Position numbers and translations under genes: made by a program. Positions 26,541 to 37,502 of a stretch of 64,000 nt of DNA are shown here, piece by piece (position 1 is the stretch's first letter; every line of letters begins with the position of its first letter). Origin of the DNA: Acanthopleura granulata. Taxonomy: Eukaryota; Mollusca; Polyplacophora; Chitonida; Chitonidae. Where the stretch lies: the NCBI GenBank assembly GCA_016165875.1, contig JABBOT010000001.1, positions 34,589,011 to 34,653,010 on the forward strand. Reading direction: 5' to 3'. The notes under the pieces were generated by a model. The model searched no databases and was not told where the DNA came from. It was given only the letters and a program-made list of their open reading frames with translations.

Positions 26541-26590
26541 AAATTGTTGTAAGAAATTCATCGTGCATTTATATAGTCTCTGTTGTTTGT
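26541..26590 (+). repeat. Short dispersed repeat, copy 1
   Basis: AAATTGTTGTAAG…AATTCA…TGTTGTTTG. It pairs with 29,188-29,238 at the same orientation and almost the same length (50 versus 51 bp). The two copies bracket the left copy of the 27-kb segmental duplication. Confidence 0.5.
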
Positions 26591-26733
26591 GTCTGGTGCT
26601 CTCCCATCGGGGAAACAAAGGTGACACTTCCTCTCGAGGATTATAATCGAAGCACCCTACGTTACAAAAAGACGTGAAAGAAAACTTTTTCAGCTCCCAA
26701 AATCAGTAAATGTTCACAGGATGAATAATGCTA

Positions 26734-26944
26734 AAGGGCCATCCATACTGAGGGCGACAACTGCAACCGCAATTACAAAGTCGCGAAAATAGAACGTTCT
26801 TTAATCCGTAATGTCGTTCCCACTACCGAGGTCATGTCGCCGCGATATCAGGTCGACATACATATCGACATATTTCGTGTCGCCGGCAATGGGCACGTCA
26901 TGTAGTTGCAATTGTAGTTGTTGCCCACAAAGGTCATGGGCCTT
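26734..26944. mobile_element. 211-bp inverted-repeat element (MITE-like)
   Basis: The first 44 bases and the reverse complement of the last 44 align without gaps at 31 of 44 positions. The best part is GGGC(A/G)ACAACT followed by CAA and GCAA at matching spacing. The interior is CpG-containing and non-coding. I see no certain TSD, so the superfamily is undetermined; it could also be a chance-retained inverted duplication. Confidence 0.6.
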
Positions 26945-27060
26945 CACTGTTCAATTTACCATTTTTCTTTGTATTACATTGTAATTTCAAGCAGACCTTA
27001 ACTTATTCTGCATATATATAAATAACATTTAAAATTGTGGTCAGAACTTTTGAATATTAT

Positions 27061-28160
27061 TTACAAACATGGAGACAGGATTTTTCTGGAATTCTTAAAA
27101 CAACAGGTGACCGTAATTGCCTACGTACAGTAATGGTTTGCATCAGTACGTGTAGCTGTACAAATCCTAACCGACGTAATCTATTGCCGACCTCGATTTT
27201 CTTATTCATTCGATATTTTCATATGTAATTAACACCATACTGGAGATTTTTTCACTTGAAGGATAACAAACATATTTATGCTGGAGGAAGCCGCTCTTCA
27301 CACGCTATCTTGTCGGAAGAGCATGTAGCACTATGGGTAAGTGGTGCAGAGGACATGCAGACCTTTTGCTCAGTAAAGGTCAAACTGTTGTTCCTCCAGT
27401 CTTGATCTACAAACTCGTAACTGATGTTTTATTAACTATAACACGATATGAGTTTTCATGTTGTGAACTAGAAAGAGCCATTCAAATTGTTTTTTCTATA
27501 AACACAGTTAAGATGACGCACTACATTTAAAGCATTGCTTTAGATCCATAATTCCGTTCCCGACTTCAAAAATAAAGAGCATAAATAAAACTGTAAATGT
27601 GTGGGCGAGAGGATTAGCATTTTAAGCAAACGTGAGAATAACAGGCGCCCCGTGTTCAAGCCGAATAGTTTTTCAAGCTTTAAAATTAACTTTGATTTGA
27701 CCCTATTTTTTACTGGTATATCGATTTGTTGTTCTCTATAACTCCCATGGTGTTGGCTTGACACGCTCAGTTGGTTTTCCTGTTGTGAGACATCTTCGGG
27801 AAACTAAGGCCAATGATGCAAGAAAAAAGACGACTACAGGAATCACCCTTGTCTGTAGCTATAATAACAGGATTGCTTTCTTCTCTCTGTCTGTGTAATT
27901 TTATCAGGCAACAAAAACAGGAAATGTTCATTTTAGTGAAGACAGGTGTTTGTATTCGTAAAACAATTTACTTCCATCAACGCGTATAGATCGATAACAA
28001 AGTCAGTTGGTAGAGCTCTCCAAAGTTAAATGAAACGGTCATTTCTGTTGATTGCTCTGTCATTATAATCAGTATGAATAAGGAGGGGTCCCTAACCTTA
28101 CTACTTACAAAATTCTGTGGTCGACAATAACCAGTCTTCCCTCTTTGTTTGCAACACTTC
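27061..28160 (+). repeat. Segmental duplication, left copy
   Basis: Collinear and same-strand with 36,604-37,502. Shared strings in order: TTTCTG(G/A)AATTCTT, CAGTAA(T/A)GGT, GAGG(A/T)…AAGCCGCTCTT, TGTGTGGGCGAGAGG, GTGTTG(G/A)CTTGACA, GACGACTA, AACAGGAAATGTTCA, TTAAATGAAAC and ACAAAATTCTG. The copies differ by many substitutions and indels. A 400-bp core near 27,720-28,150 is best kept. No preserved reading frame. Confidence 0.65.
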
Positions 28161-28213
28161 ATTTATAAACATTAAAAGCATAAACATGACCTTGTTTCTC
28201 ATTAGCGTGTTAG

Positions 28214-28493
28214 TCAGATCCTGGCAATGAATTATCCTCGCATAATGTGATATTCAGACCTCGGCAATCACTTATCGGACCTTAATGTGATAAACAGGTC
28301 TCGGTAATCACGTATTCGTTTTTGATGTGATATCTAGGCCTCGGCAATCACTTATCCGTTTGTTATGTGAGAGTCAGACCCCAGCCATCACGTATTCGTC
28401 CAAGATGTTATATTTAGACCTCGGCAATAAATTACCTGTCCGTTATGTGACATTCCGACATCAATAATCATTTATGTGTCCTAGATCTGATAT
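28214..28493. repeat. 40-bp minisatellite, 7 units
   Basis: Seven units begin at 28,214, 28,254, 28,294, 28,334, 28,374, 28,414 and 28,454, in exact 40-bp register with no indel despite clear divergence. The consensus is roughly TCAGACCTCGGCAATCAC, TTAT, a variable stretch and ATGTGATAT. Across most junctions GTGAT and ATCAC lie 15 bases apart and can pair. It sits 50 bp right of the segmental duplication. It is not a CRISPR array: divergence is spread through the unit and there are no conserved repeats separating unique spacers. Confidence 0.85.
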
Positions 28494-31400
28494 TTCAACG
28501 TCACTTACTCGAGGAAATAAAAGCCGCTTATTATAAATGACAGTAACATCTAGGTCCTTCTTTACGTGATGTCGACGTCAATACCTCCCATGTCATCACT
28601 GGCGTTGTATACAGATCTTTACACATAGTCGATGGGCTTATCTCCGGATTTACTCAAAATAAAAGGCTTTATTCGTTGTTCGTCAAAAAGTAACTGAAAA
28701 CTGGGAGTGATAAATAAATACGGTTGAACTCACCGAATTCTTTAAGTTCAAACTGTCTGAAGAGAAAAGACTTCGACTGTTTTGTTTTGTTATTTTTTCG
28801 CGGAAAAAAATCATCACACCTTGTATTTGCTAAATAATGCCTATGTTAGATACGTGTATGTGATGATTCATTGGCATTTTCTGGGTAGTGTTTACAGCAT
28901 TTGCATATACAAACAGGCAGCCATCCAACTTAAGTATGCAACATCATTCATGACGTTGTTGATGCTATTCTAACTGCCATGTTTAGGGTGAACAAAATTT
29001 GTTGTGAGTATTTATACACCCGGCATATATTGCGCATAAATCCTGCCATAGAATACAAATCTGAATAAATTTAAGCCTCTTACACAATAGGCGAAGGAAA
29101 TCGTTTTCAGTTTTCCAAATGTTGAACGACACTTTTTCTTTAAACTTTAGTCCCTTGAAATGAAATCTAACTGTATTTCAGTACTGTAAATTGTTGTAAG
29201 TAATTCAGGAGTGCTTTTTATATAACCTCTGTTGTTTGCGGCTTGTCTCACAAAGGAGAGTACGAAACAAAATCAACGTGCATGTTAATAGCAATAAGCG
29301 ACCATATCCTCGGAGGGTGAGTGCTAGATTTAAGAGACATTACTGGGCGACATTTGACAACAGGGTCCAGGCTCATCAGTGAAGGTATGTTTCGAAATGT
29401 TGTTATTTTGCAAAAGTGTCTGCACGGAATTTTACTACGCGCTAGAGACATTTCTACCATACACCTAGTTCACTAAACTGCTATGTAGGATCATACTGAC
29501 GACATGATTTGAAAAACATTGGATGATTCTGTTTTAATAACAAAGAAAGATATTAACACTAAACAGCAAACTCCCAAGACATATCATACACCTGGACAGT
29601 CTTTTTATGGCGTGCAACAAGATTTATCTTCCAGGGCTGAAAAAGAAATCAGTACATGTACAACAAAAGACTAGAGAGTAATTATATCCACGAACATGTC
29701 GTTCCTTGCCATAGTACCTCTCCCGCTAAGTCTAAACAATACTCAAGCCAAACCAGGGCACAAAGCCAAGCTTTCTTCTGTTTGACAGAAGGTAGACCAT
29801 AACAGTACAGCCTGGTAGCAAACGATCGGCCAATCTGTTCCATTATAGCTCAAGTAAGTAATGTCCGAAAGACGTGGTCATCTGTCCCCGAACAATCCAC
29901 CCAATTCAACGGACATTCTCTACGAAGACAACCTACCTCTTTGATGTGGAAGAGGCCGTTATTTCTGTCTAAAGACAGATCACACAAGTACTACCAACAG
30001 ACCATACACTCCAGTGGCTTCACCACAGCCCGAATAAATAATGTAGGGTAAGAATTTCGTCTCGTTACCCTCCATGTCACTGACGTCTGGAAATTCCACC
30101 ACACAGTCAGCAACTACTGTCGGAATTATAGGAAACGTTCTCCTAACGATAAGAAAAGCAGAAAGTATGACCCTTCAGGGTGGACTCTTAGGTGGCTTGA
30201 CCAGCCCGTTGTCTGCGTTAGTAAGACCCGTATGTGGTGTAACGGCAAAACTTTTTTTAAAGAAGTTAGTTAGACAAGCAAGTGTGATGGACTTAATAGT
30301 GTAATAGTGTGAGGGATCACTTCGCCTGATGTTAAAATCATTGCTGCTTTTGTAACGTACGATGCCCTAATTCTTCTCTATATTGTGAAGGTAGATTTAT
30401 GAATGGAAGTGTACAGGAATGTACTTTGGGTATCGTTTTTCTTTTCCTGGGCTGTAACTTGAAATCTTCGTTGACTACCACATGATGGCGGAGTTTATAG
30501 TGTAAATTTTCACCTGTTAAAATCACTGGAAGGATTTAGTCTGGAGGAAATGGGATTGGGTGAACTTGTGTACAAGTTTAACTCCTTTAACATTAACTCG
30601 GGGGTTAGCACAATGAAATGATGGCATACGTCTTAAAACAATTACCCATGAAGGATTCATCCAAGGCTATAGGTTACCTCCCCTTCTCATTGAAGTCAAT
30701 ACTTATGTGAACTGTTTTGTGGCCCTTTGCTCCATATTTACTTCTCAGCCCTTTCTTCATGTCTGCTTTGGGATAAACAAATATATGACTAAAGGCTAAT
30801 GTCATTTTCTTCGCATGTACAGTGTAATTCCATGATTCTTCGACCAAGGTGATCTGCCCATTACACATATTTCTTTTCCCGTAGGTGTTCAGCAGATACG
30901 AAAATGGTTCCTTCTTCACAGTTTAGTGCCATCCACATGAATTAAAAATTGTCTACCCCCAAGCAATGTGTTTCACCGGGGCAATAAAACTACACCATCC
31001 TGATCGAAAGAAACAAATAAACTCTCATCGGGAATCATTTTCTCAGGGGAAGTTTCTGTATCGAGATTCTCTAGATATCAGTATTATCAATTATTAATAT
31101 GCTGGCAGCACGCATATCTGGAATTTGTGATTTTATCTACCACTCTCGCTATCAATGCCTATAAAAATATTGTTACATCATACGCATCAGTGTGGAAATA
31201 GTTTAACTGGTAATGATATCCTATTAAAATTAATTCACAGTGTCCTGCCCGGAATACCTTTCGTCAGACTGGTACAATAACATAACGGTATTGGTGTCAG
31301 TTTTGAAACTGATAGATCGCAGTAAATTCACAGGTCATAGTGAAGATTAGCATAGATGCCTTGGATTGCTTGTTCGACTTTCTTGTAAATAAATATATGT

Positions 31401-31880
31401 AAGGGCTGAACAAATACTATTATCACTGTTTCTTGTGTATTTTTGTAACTGTAGTCACTCAAATAGACGATTGAAGGTCGCTATTATTAGCCAAACATCA
31501 TTTATCGCTTAGTGGCACAGAAAATTAAACCAGTTGATCCTTTCTATATCAGTGCAGATATTTATCTAAAACTTAACCCCGGAATGAAGACAGAAATGTA
31601 AAATAAACTGATATAAACTGAATAGGTCATTGGGTTATTGCATCCTTTAAAACCCAACATTTTGCCACGTAACGTAAGACACTTTTCTTTGTTGTATTTT
31701 TTAACAAATGTATTTGTGCACCAGAAGTTTACCCACTAGTTGGACTGCCTGGAGTGTGGAGAACAGCAGATAAATGATCCCAAACCGATGTACTAAAAAC
31801 CTGCTCATTAGTTTTCCACCGATATTGGAAAATAACAGATAAATGCTCCTACAAGAGCCAGTGGGCTCAATGCACCATCA
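28494..31880. other. Mostly featureless; short repeat at 29,188 and one small frame at 30,074
   Basis: 29,188-29,238 is the second copy of the short repeat at 26,541. At 30,074-30,304 a 76-codon ATG frame encodes a Gly/Leu-rich amphipathic-looking segment with a basic C-terminal half (KLFLKKLVR). It has no signal peptide, no family match I recognise and no splice or promoter context. Nothing else is supportable. Confidence 0.45.
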
Positions 31881-31892
31881 ACTTAAACAGTT
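31881..31892. repeat. SINE target-site duplication, left copy
   Basis: ACTTAAACAGTT, repeated at 32,047-32,058 around the truncated SINE. Confidence 0.75.
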
Positions 31893-32046
31893 GTATGTGG
31901 GAAGGTTTGTCAGCAACCTGCGGATGGTCGTCGTTTCCCCTGGACTTTGCCCGGTTTCCTCCCACCATAATGCTGGCCGCCATCGTATAATTGAAATATT
32001 CTTGAGCACGGCGTAAAACACCAATCAAATGAATAAATAAATAAAT
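31893..32046 (+). mobile_element. SINE family 1, 5'-truncated at insertion, with 12-bp TSD
   Basis: Lacks the tRNA-like head and starts in the body at GTATGTGGGAAGGTTTGTC, then CAGCAACCTGCGGATGGTCG, CCACCATAATGCTGGCCGCC, AATATTCTTGAGCACGGCG and an (AAAT)n tail. ACTTAAACAGTT brackets the truncated copy, so the truncation happened during insertion, as in LINE-driven target-primed insertion. Confidence 0.85.
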
Positions 32047-32058
32047 ACTTAAACAGTT
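32047..32058. repeat. SINE target-site duplication, right copy
   Basis: Exact copy of 31,881-31,892. Confidence 0.75.
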
Positions 32059-33420
32059 TTAACGATTGCATTAAACACTCAAGCAATTGGTAAGACGCAA
32101 TTACACATAAAATAGCCTATGGTGCACCAAGTAATTCTGTCAGATATTTTCTAATGCGAAAAGACATGCATTCGAACGCATAGGTTACCTATGCCTTAAG
32201 AGTGTGATACTGATTTTTTCCTGTTTCCTGGCAAAAATACTACACGATCGTGAAACGGGGACATAGTGTTCGCCAGAACTCCGGGTAGAATGCAGTATCA
32301 CTGTCTCTGGGGGTTGGACGACGAATTTGTTTCCACAAGCAGCTTTAATATTAAAGAAATATAGGCTTCAATCGACCAGAGTGTCGACAATGTGCAGTGA
32401 GGTGCTAAAATGTAACTCAAAAGGTCTTGATTACGGAAGAGTGGTTTAAGTTTTTAAATTAGCGCATAAGATATTGTCATACATCACAGAACTATGACTA
32501 ATTATGTGAAATATAATCGTGAAACACAAAACCTAATCATATCAAAATGAATCAAATTGACATGAAAGTGATTTTAAACTGCTTTTATTTCAAACCAATG
32601 CAGTATATTGGAATTATGCCTAACATTTTCTGCAATTCAAACGATTAACTTTCACGCGTAACACGGTACTATGTTGCCGAAACAATTTATACACTCTGAG
32701 CAAATTATCACTATGCCTATATAGGAATTTGAAAAACAAAAATAAACAAAACTGGTAAAGACTGCGAGAATGTAGGTCACAGCGTGACGTCAACTTTAGT
32801 TTAACAAAGTGTCAACCGAGAAGTTCAATTTCTGCGACTTTCTAACACCATATGTTCAGTTTTAGTTGTAATTTGGATAGTATCGGCTGCTCATCTTAGT
32901 GCTGTTAGATCCAGAAAAAAATAGGCAACAAATTTGGTGGCGCAGGTGTCCTTTCGCTAACTTCGGTGAGGTGAATATATTCCGAGTGCGAGGTTGTTGT
33001 TGTAAGTTGTAACTTCTGATGGCGGGGAGATTTTCTGTCGGGTTGCTGTTGGTGGTTTTCCAGACTGGCCTGAAATCTGCTGAAAATGACAATAAGTCCT
33101 GTCAGAAATCAATCGAGTAATTTGTTGCTTATGGGATCAACAGCTTGCAGATATTTATTTCCTTCTCGATTTGGAATCTTTTTCTATTTGCAACAGCTTA
33201 ATTTGATGGTAAATATTTCATCCCACTTCATGTGACTGCCCTTGACGAATGGATATCCTAAAATCTATAGCATGTAGAAATAAATTGTATTTCTGATTTT
33301 TCAACAAAGATAAAGTTCGTGATATATCGGGCCCTTAGCATGGATCAAGGGATCTAGATTAAGTTTGTTACAGGACTGAGGTTGCTAAGTAACCCACTGG
33401 CAGATGTTTCTAATAGTGGT
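32059..33420. other. No recognisable feature
   Basis: AT-rich; no gene or repeat that I can support. Confidence 0.5.
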
Positions 33421-33675
33421 GGCCTCCGTGGCTCAGTCGGTTAGCGCGTTAGCGAAGCGCAATGGCTCAGAAACCTCCCACTGATGCGGTCGCTGTGAGT
33501 TCAAGTCCAGCATGCTGGCTTCACCTCTGGCCGTACGTGGGAAGGTCTGCCAGCAACCTGTGGATGGTGGACAGTTTCCCCCCGGGCTATGTCCTGTTCC
33601 CTCCTACCATAATACTGGCCGCCGTCGTATAGGCGAAATATTCTTGAGTACGGCGTAAAACATCAATCCCCAAAA
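33421..33675 (+). mobile_element. SINE family 1, best full-length copy
   Basis: tRNA-derived head GGCCTCCGTGGCTCAGTCGG (A box TGGCTCAGTCGG at 33,429-33,440) with GAGTTCAAGTC as B box at 33,497-33,507. The body follows (GGCCGTACGTGGGAAGGTCT, CCAGCAACCTGTGGATGG, CCATAATACTGGCCGCCGTC), then the tail ATTCTTGAGTACGGCGTAAA and an A9 run. The paired boxes imply RNA polymerase III transcription of the family. I use it as the reference copy. It is not a tRNA gene: the head does not close into a full cloverleaf and continues into the body. Confidence 0.9.
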
Positions 33676-35062
33676 AAAAATCACTCTTTCATGGTTTAAC
33701 GCATTGTTACTTCTTGGCAATCGTGTTAAGCCTGTCTGGTCGTAGACTTGAGACTTGGTCTTGAACTTGATATATTGCCTGATATGTCACAGGATACCAC
33801 GCCAGCTGACGTCCTCAGTCGGCAAGCGAAGCCATTTGAAAAACCAGGCTGAACTGCAGATGCTTTCGATGGCTTTAATTAAAACATCATGTGACATAAG
33901 GGAACACTTGGCGGATGTTATTATTGAACAAAGACTGCCCTGGCGTAATTTTATCAATCCTTCACGCGATATTTGCCATTTAGTAGCCACGGTTGCATTG
34001 CTACTTGTGATTTTTCAGTTTTTGTGTCTTTTTCCCTTGCCTTCCGGTTACACTCCGTTTGCATGCGGATCATAATGGCGACAGACAAGGTCTATATGGA
34101 AGACTATCGAAGACAGCGATACAGTACATCATTTGCTTACCGTCCACAGTGCATCTGGTGAGAGTTTTCTAAACGTCTATTAAGTATAAGCATTTCACTA
34201 ACATTCCAATCCACAAAGTATCTGATTAAAACCGGAGTAAGTATCGCACATTCACATTCCCTGTGTTAACAACGAATGGTTGCCCTTTACTAACACAGTG
34301 AACTCTAATATTTAAAACTCGCATCAAAAAGACTGATTTTGGACAACTTTAGGGGTTTATAACGTGTTCTCAACAAATACCATGCGTGATTTTGTGAAGA
34401 TTAAAAAATCCTGATATTTAAGTTCCTTAAATTTAGTCCTCAAAATGTTTTTTTGTGTAAAACTTCACATTAGCGTCGAGTATCTACGTGGGGTGGCGAG
34501 AAATCATAACGTTGAAGAACGCAACAGTATAGGGACATGCCAGTCAGTAAATCAGTTATTGGGGCTTAATCAGTCCAGTCTGTCCTTCTTAACCGGGTTT
34601 TCTTCTTACAGATGGCCTATTATATCTTTATCTAAGTAATATTAAAGTCTTGTTCGTGTGGCACAACATTTATGTCAACCTTTGTTGATTTTTCATTACC
34701 AGGGAAAAAGTCAACCATCTCTTAAGTGTTCAGGGAAAATGTAGTATCCTTTAATCGGAGAAAATGTGTGATTCTAATGTGAAAGTTGCTGTAAAACCTT
34801 TAAAATATTCAGTAAAAATATTTTCACGTGTTATTTTCGTGTACATTATTTTCCAACACCATAGATTACCTCTCAGTGTTATTTAATTACGTTGACGGAG
34901 ACTCTTTACAGGCCACATATATTAACTAATCATCCAGTGTCCGACACATATTTAATCCTTATTTTAACTAGTCTGTCATTTTGTTTGTGTCTTTGAGAAG
35001 GTTTTGTGTGCAGTATATAAAGACTTTCTCACGTGATGTAATAAGTCTACATATCTGCAATG
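33676..35062. other. No recognisable feature
   Basis: Frames of up to 106 codons (33,755-34,075) show no recognisable motif and overlap frames on the other strand. Confidence 0.5.
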
Positions 35063-35508
35063 CCCGGCGCAGACACGAGCTATCAGCTGAGCAAAACACC
35101 TCTCCTGCCCGTTTGCCCTTTGTTCAAGTTATATTTCAGCGCACACGTTGTTCCATCGACTCACAACGTCGGTAATTTCAATGTCATTGATATATGTCAC
35201 GTGGCCATTTCGGGGGTCATGTAAGAACTGTCAACCACAATGGCCGACAAGGCAGACGATGAAAATACGATGAAAGTGAAGGTCTTTGATTGGTCACACT
35301 TTCCCTTTTGCGCTAAGGGGACAGCTTGCTTCAACGAACACACTGAGGATTCTGCCTGTCTCGCCAAAACATCAAACTGAACGGATATTTTTCTCAAGAC
35401 CTCAAGAGGTGACAAACTCAACAAAAATGCGTGCACACATGAGCGAAGTGCTGAGCAAACGGATAGGAGAGGCGTTTTGCTCAGCTGATAGCTCGAGTCT
35501 GCGCCGGG
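35063..35508. repeat. 54-bp inverted repeat around a 338-bp loop
   Basis: Arms 35,063-35,116 and 35,455-35,508 are inverted copies matching at 50 of 54 positions. The core GAGCTATCAGCTGAGC and its complement are perfect, and the ends are CCCGGCGCAGAC and GTCTGCGCCGGG. The loop holds an ATG in good context (CACAATGG) at 35,240 that opens a 46-codon frame starting MADKADDENTMKVKV and containing three Cys. The arms contain CAGCTG and the loop contains CACGTG, so regulatory use is possible. No TSD flanks it. It could be an inverted-repeat mobile element, an inverted duplication, or a promoter-proximal exon. Confidence 0.7.
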
Positions 35509-36603
35509 TTTCAGACGTTGGCTTCAGGTACGGTACGAAAACGAGGATCAGCATCTTGGCAGATTGCCAAGTAATCATTGAACAATACCACAGGGGGGAT
35601 TAAGGCAGAAAATCAGTCGTGACAACGACCATAATTCTCGCCACAAATGTTATCCAGGTTGTAAATTAACGTCATAAAACACAGCTAGCGTTTGGGTGGA
35701 TGTGAGCAGATATTAAAGGGCGAGGGTGTTAATCAGAGACTTACAGTGAACATGATTGATAAAGCATTATGTGGGTTAACTGTACGTGCAGACAGTGGTG
35801 AGCGTAGTAAATATATACCATATCCAGACAAGGGGATATACGAAAATGTGGCGTGCATACATTTTCTGCAGATCTATATTAGGCCTGGTGTCTGGATCTC
35901 TTGTGTCTATAGCTCGCGTGATAATTGACCAATTAACCTACAAAATTGTACCTTCTCTAGAGATACTTTGATTGGTCGACACGAGACATTAAAGACCCAG
36001 TTTTTCGTGAACTTCTATCGCCTAAGTCGTAACTCAAGATTATTGACCGCTGACATAAATCGGGACTGATGATATAACAGGTCGTTTGCCAACTTGCCCT
36101 GAAATCGTAATGCTGTGGTGTGTGTTTTTGATGTGGCCGGTTTCAGTTAACATGTTCAGTGTGAGCGATTACTTTTATGAAAAGCTAAATACTGAGATCA
36201 CGATACATGCATACAAGGCTGAGATCAATGTTGGAATTCCAGAAAAGCACACAGTTTATTTGCTCAGTTACATGTGCTTACATGTACCATTGCTCCCACG
36301 ATGTACCAGACAAACACATTCAAAAGTCGGCGAACTCAACCTTTACCACTTTAACAAATTTGTCGTGTCTGATCCTCTCCCTTCGGTAAAATAATACGGT
36401 AGTTCCCGTCGATAGTGGATTAAATACAGAGCATTACACATTAGGGAATTGCAAGGGTATACTCTTTTATTTATTGAAATAATGAATAGAAATGCCCACC
36501 ACATGCACGACATGTATGTTGTTATGATATGTGATGTTTAACCACTGTTGCATACAGACTGTAATGTCGAGAAACACTACAAGGTAAACTTATATCAAAA
36601 AAA
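35509..36603. other. No firm feature; one secreted-like frame
   Basis: From the ATG at 36,110 a 94-codon frame (to 36,394) starts with a hydrophobic stretch, MLWCVFLMWPVSVNMFS, that resembles a signal peptide. No downstream domain, splice site or homologue is recognisable, and a second frame overlaps. I treat it as unproven. Confidence 0.3.
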
Positions 36604-37502
36604 ATGATAATAAACCATGATATTTCTGAAATTCTTGCAACAACGCGTGAACGGCTAGTCCTATGTCCAGTAAAGGTATGCATATGCAGTGGAACACCTC
36701 ATAAAAATGTTATGCGCCGTTGAATTCAATTTCCTTATTAATTTTGTATTTCGTGAAGTAGATAACACCCCAGTTAAGCTTTGGTTTTCACTCAAACCAC
36801 GGAGGTGGAGAAAGCCGCTCTTTACCAGGTACCTGTAGTGATATTTAGTTGTAGCATTAAATGGAAAAACCTGTTATTCGTGCAGTCTTACTCGATTGGA
36901 TCCATAAAGTTATGAACTTCAAAACTGCATAACAAACACCAACTTGTTAATGTGTGGGCGAGAGGCATTTTATAAGTAAACATCAGAATAACTTTCGTCC
37001 TCTGTGGTTTTTTAACTTCAAATGAAACCTTGACTTCAATCCATAATTTCTTTCTGGAGCTGATGCATCAGTTTGTTGTTCTTTTTAACTCTCATGGTGT
37101 TGACTTGACATGCGCTGTTGGCCTCCCTGTAGGGACTTATCTTCAGGAAATTCTCTTGCCATCAGAGCAAGAAAAGAGACGACTAGAGAATCCTCCTTGA
37201 CTGAAGCTGTAATAACATGATTGCTTTCCTCTCTCTGCCAGTGTAATTTTATCAGATAACAAAACAGGAAATGTTCAATTTAGTGAGAACAGGTGTTTTT
37301 CTTCATAAGCGATCTTAATTCCATCAGCGGCTAAAAATCGTTAGCAAATCAGTTCCTAGGTTTCTCCGAAGTTAAATGAAACCTTCATTTCCGTTGATTT
37401 CCCTATCATTATACTCAGCAAGATCAAGGTGGTTTCCCCAGATTTCTTGCGTACAAAATTCTGACTTCAGCAATAGCCAATGTTCTGTTATAGTTCGAGG
37501 TA
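36604..37502 (+). repeat. Segmental duplication, right copy
   Basis: Collinear with 27,061-28,160 and about 200 bp shorter through internal deletions. It keeps AAGCCGCTCTTTACC, TGTGTGGGCGAGAGGC, GTGTTGACTTGACA, AAAAGAGACGACTAGAG, ATTTTATCAGATAACAAAAC, GAAATGTTCAATTTAGTGA and AGTTAAATGAAACCTTCA. The minisatellite next to the left copy is absent here. Confidence 0.65.

Noticed and set aside
28214..28493. CRISPR-like regular array
   Set aside because: No invariant repeat alternating with unique spacers; divergence runs through the whole 40-bp unit, and the genome is eukaryotic.
30074..30304. 76-codon Gly/Leu-rich amphipathic frame, possible peptide gene
   Set aside because: No signal peptide, no promoter or polyadenylation context, no family match; mentioned only in the regional entry.
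33421..33510. tRNA-gene-like A and B boxes
   Set aside because: No complete cloverleaf, and the sequence continues into a repeated body and tail shared by several copies, so it is a SINE head.
36110..36394. Secreted-protein-like frame with a hydrophobic N-terminus
   Set aside because: Only the N-terminus looks like a signal peptide. No cleavage-site context, mature domain or gene structure, and single hydrophobic stretches are common in AT-rich DNA.
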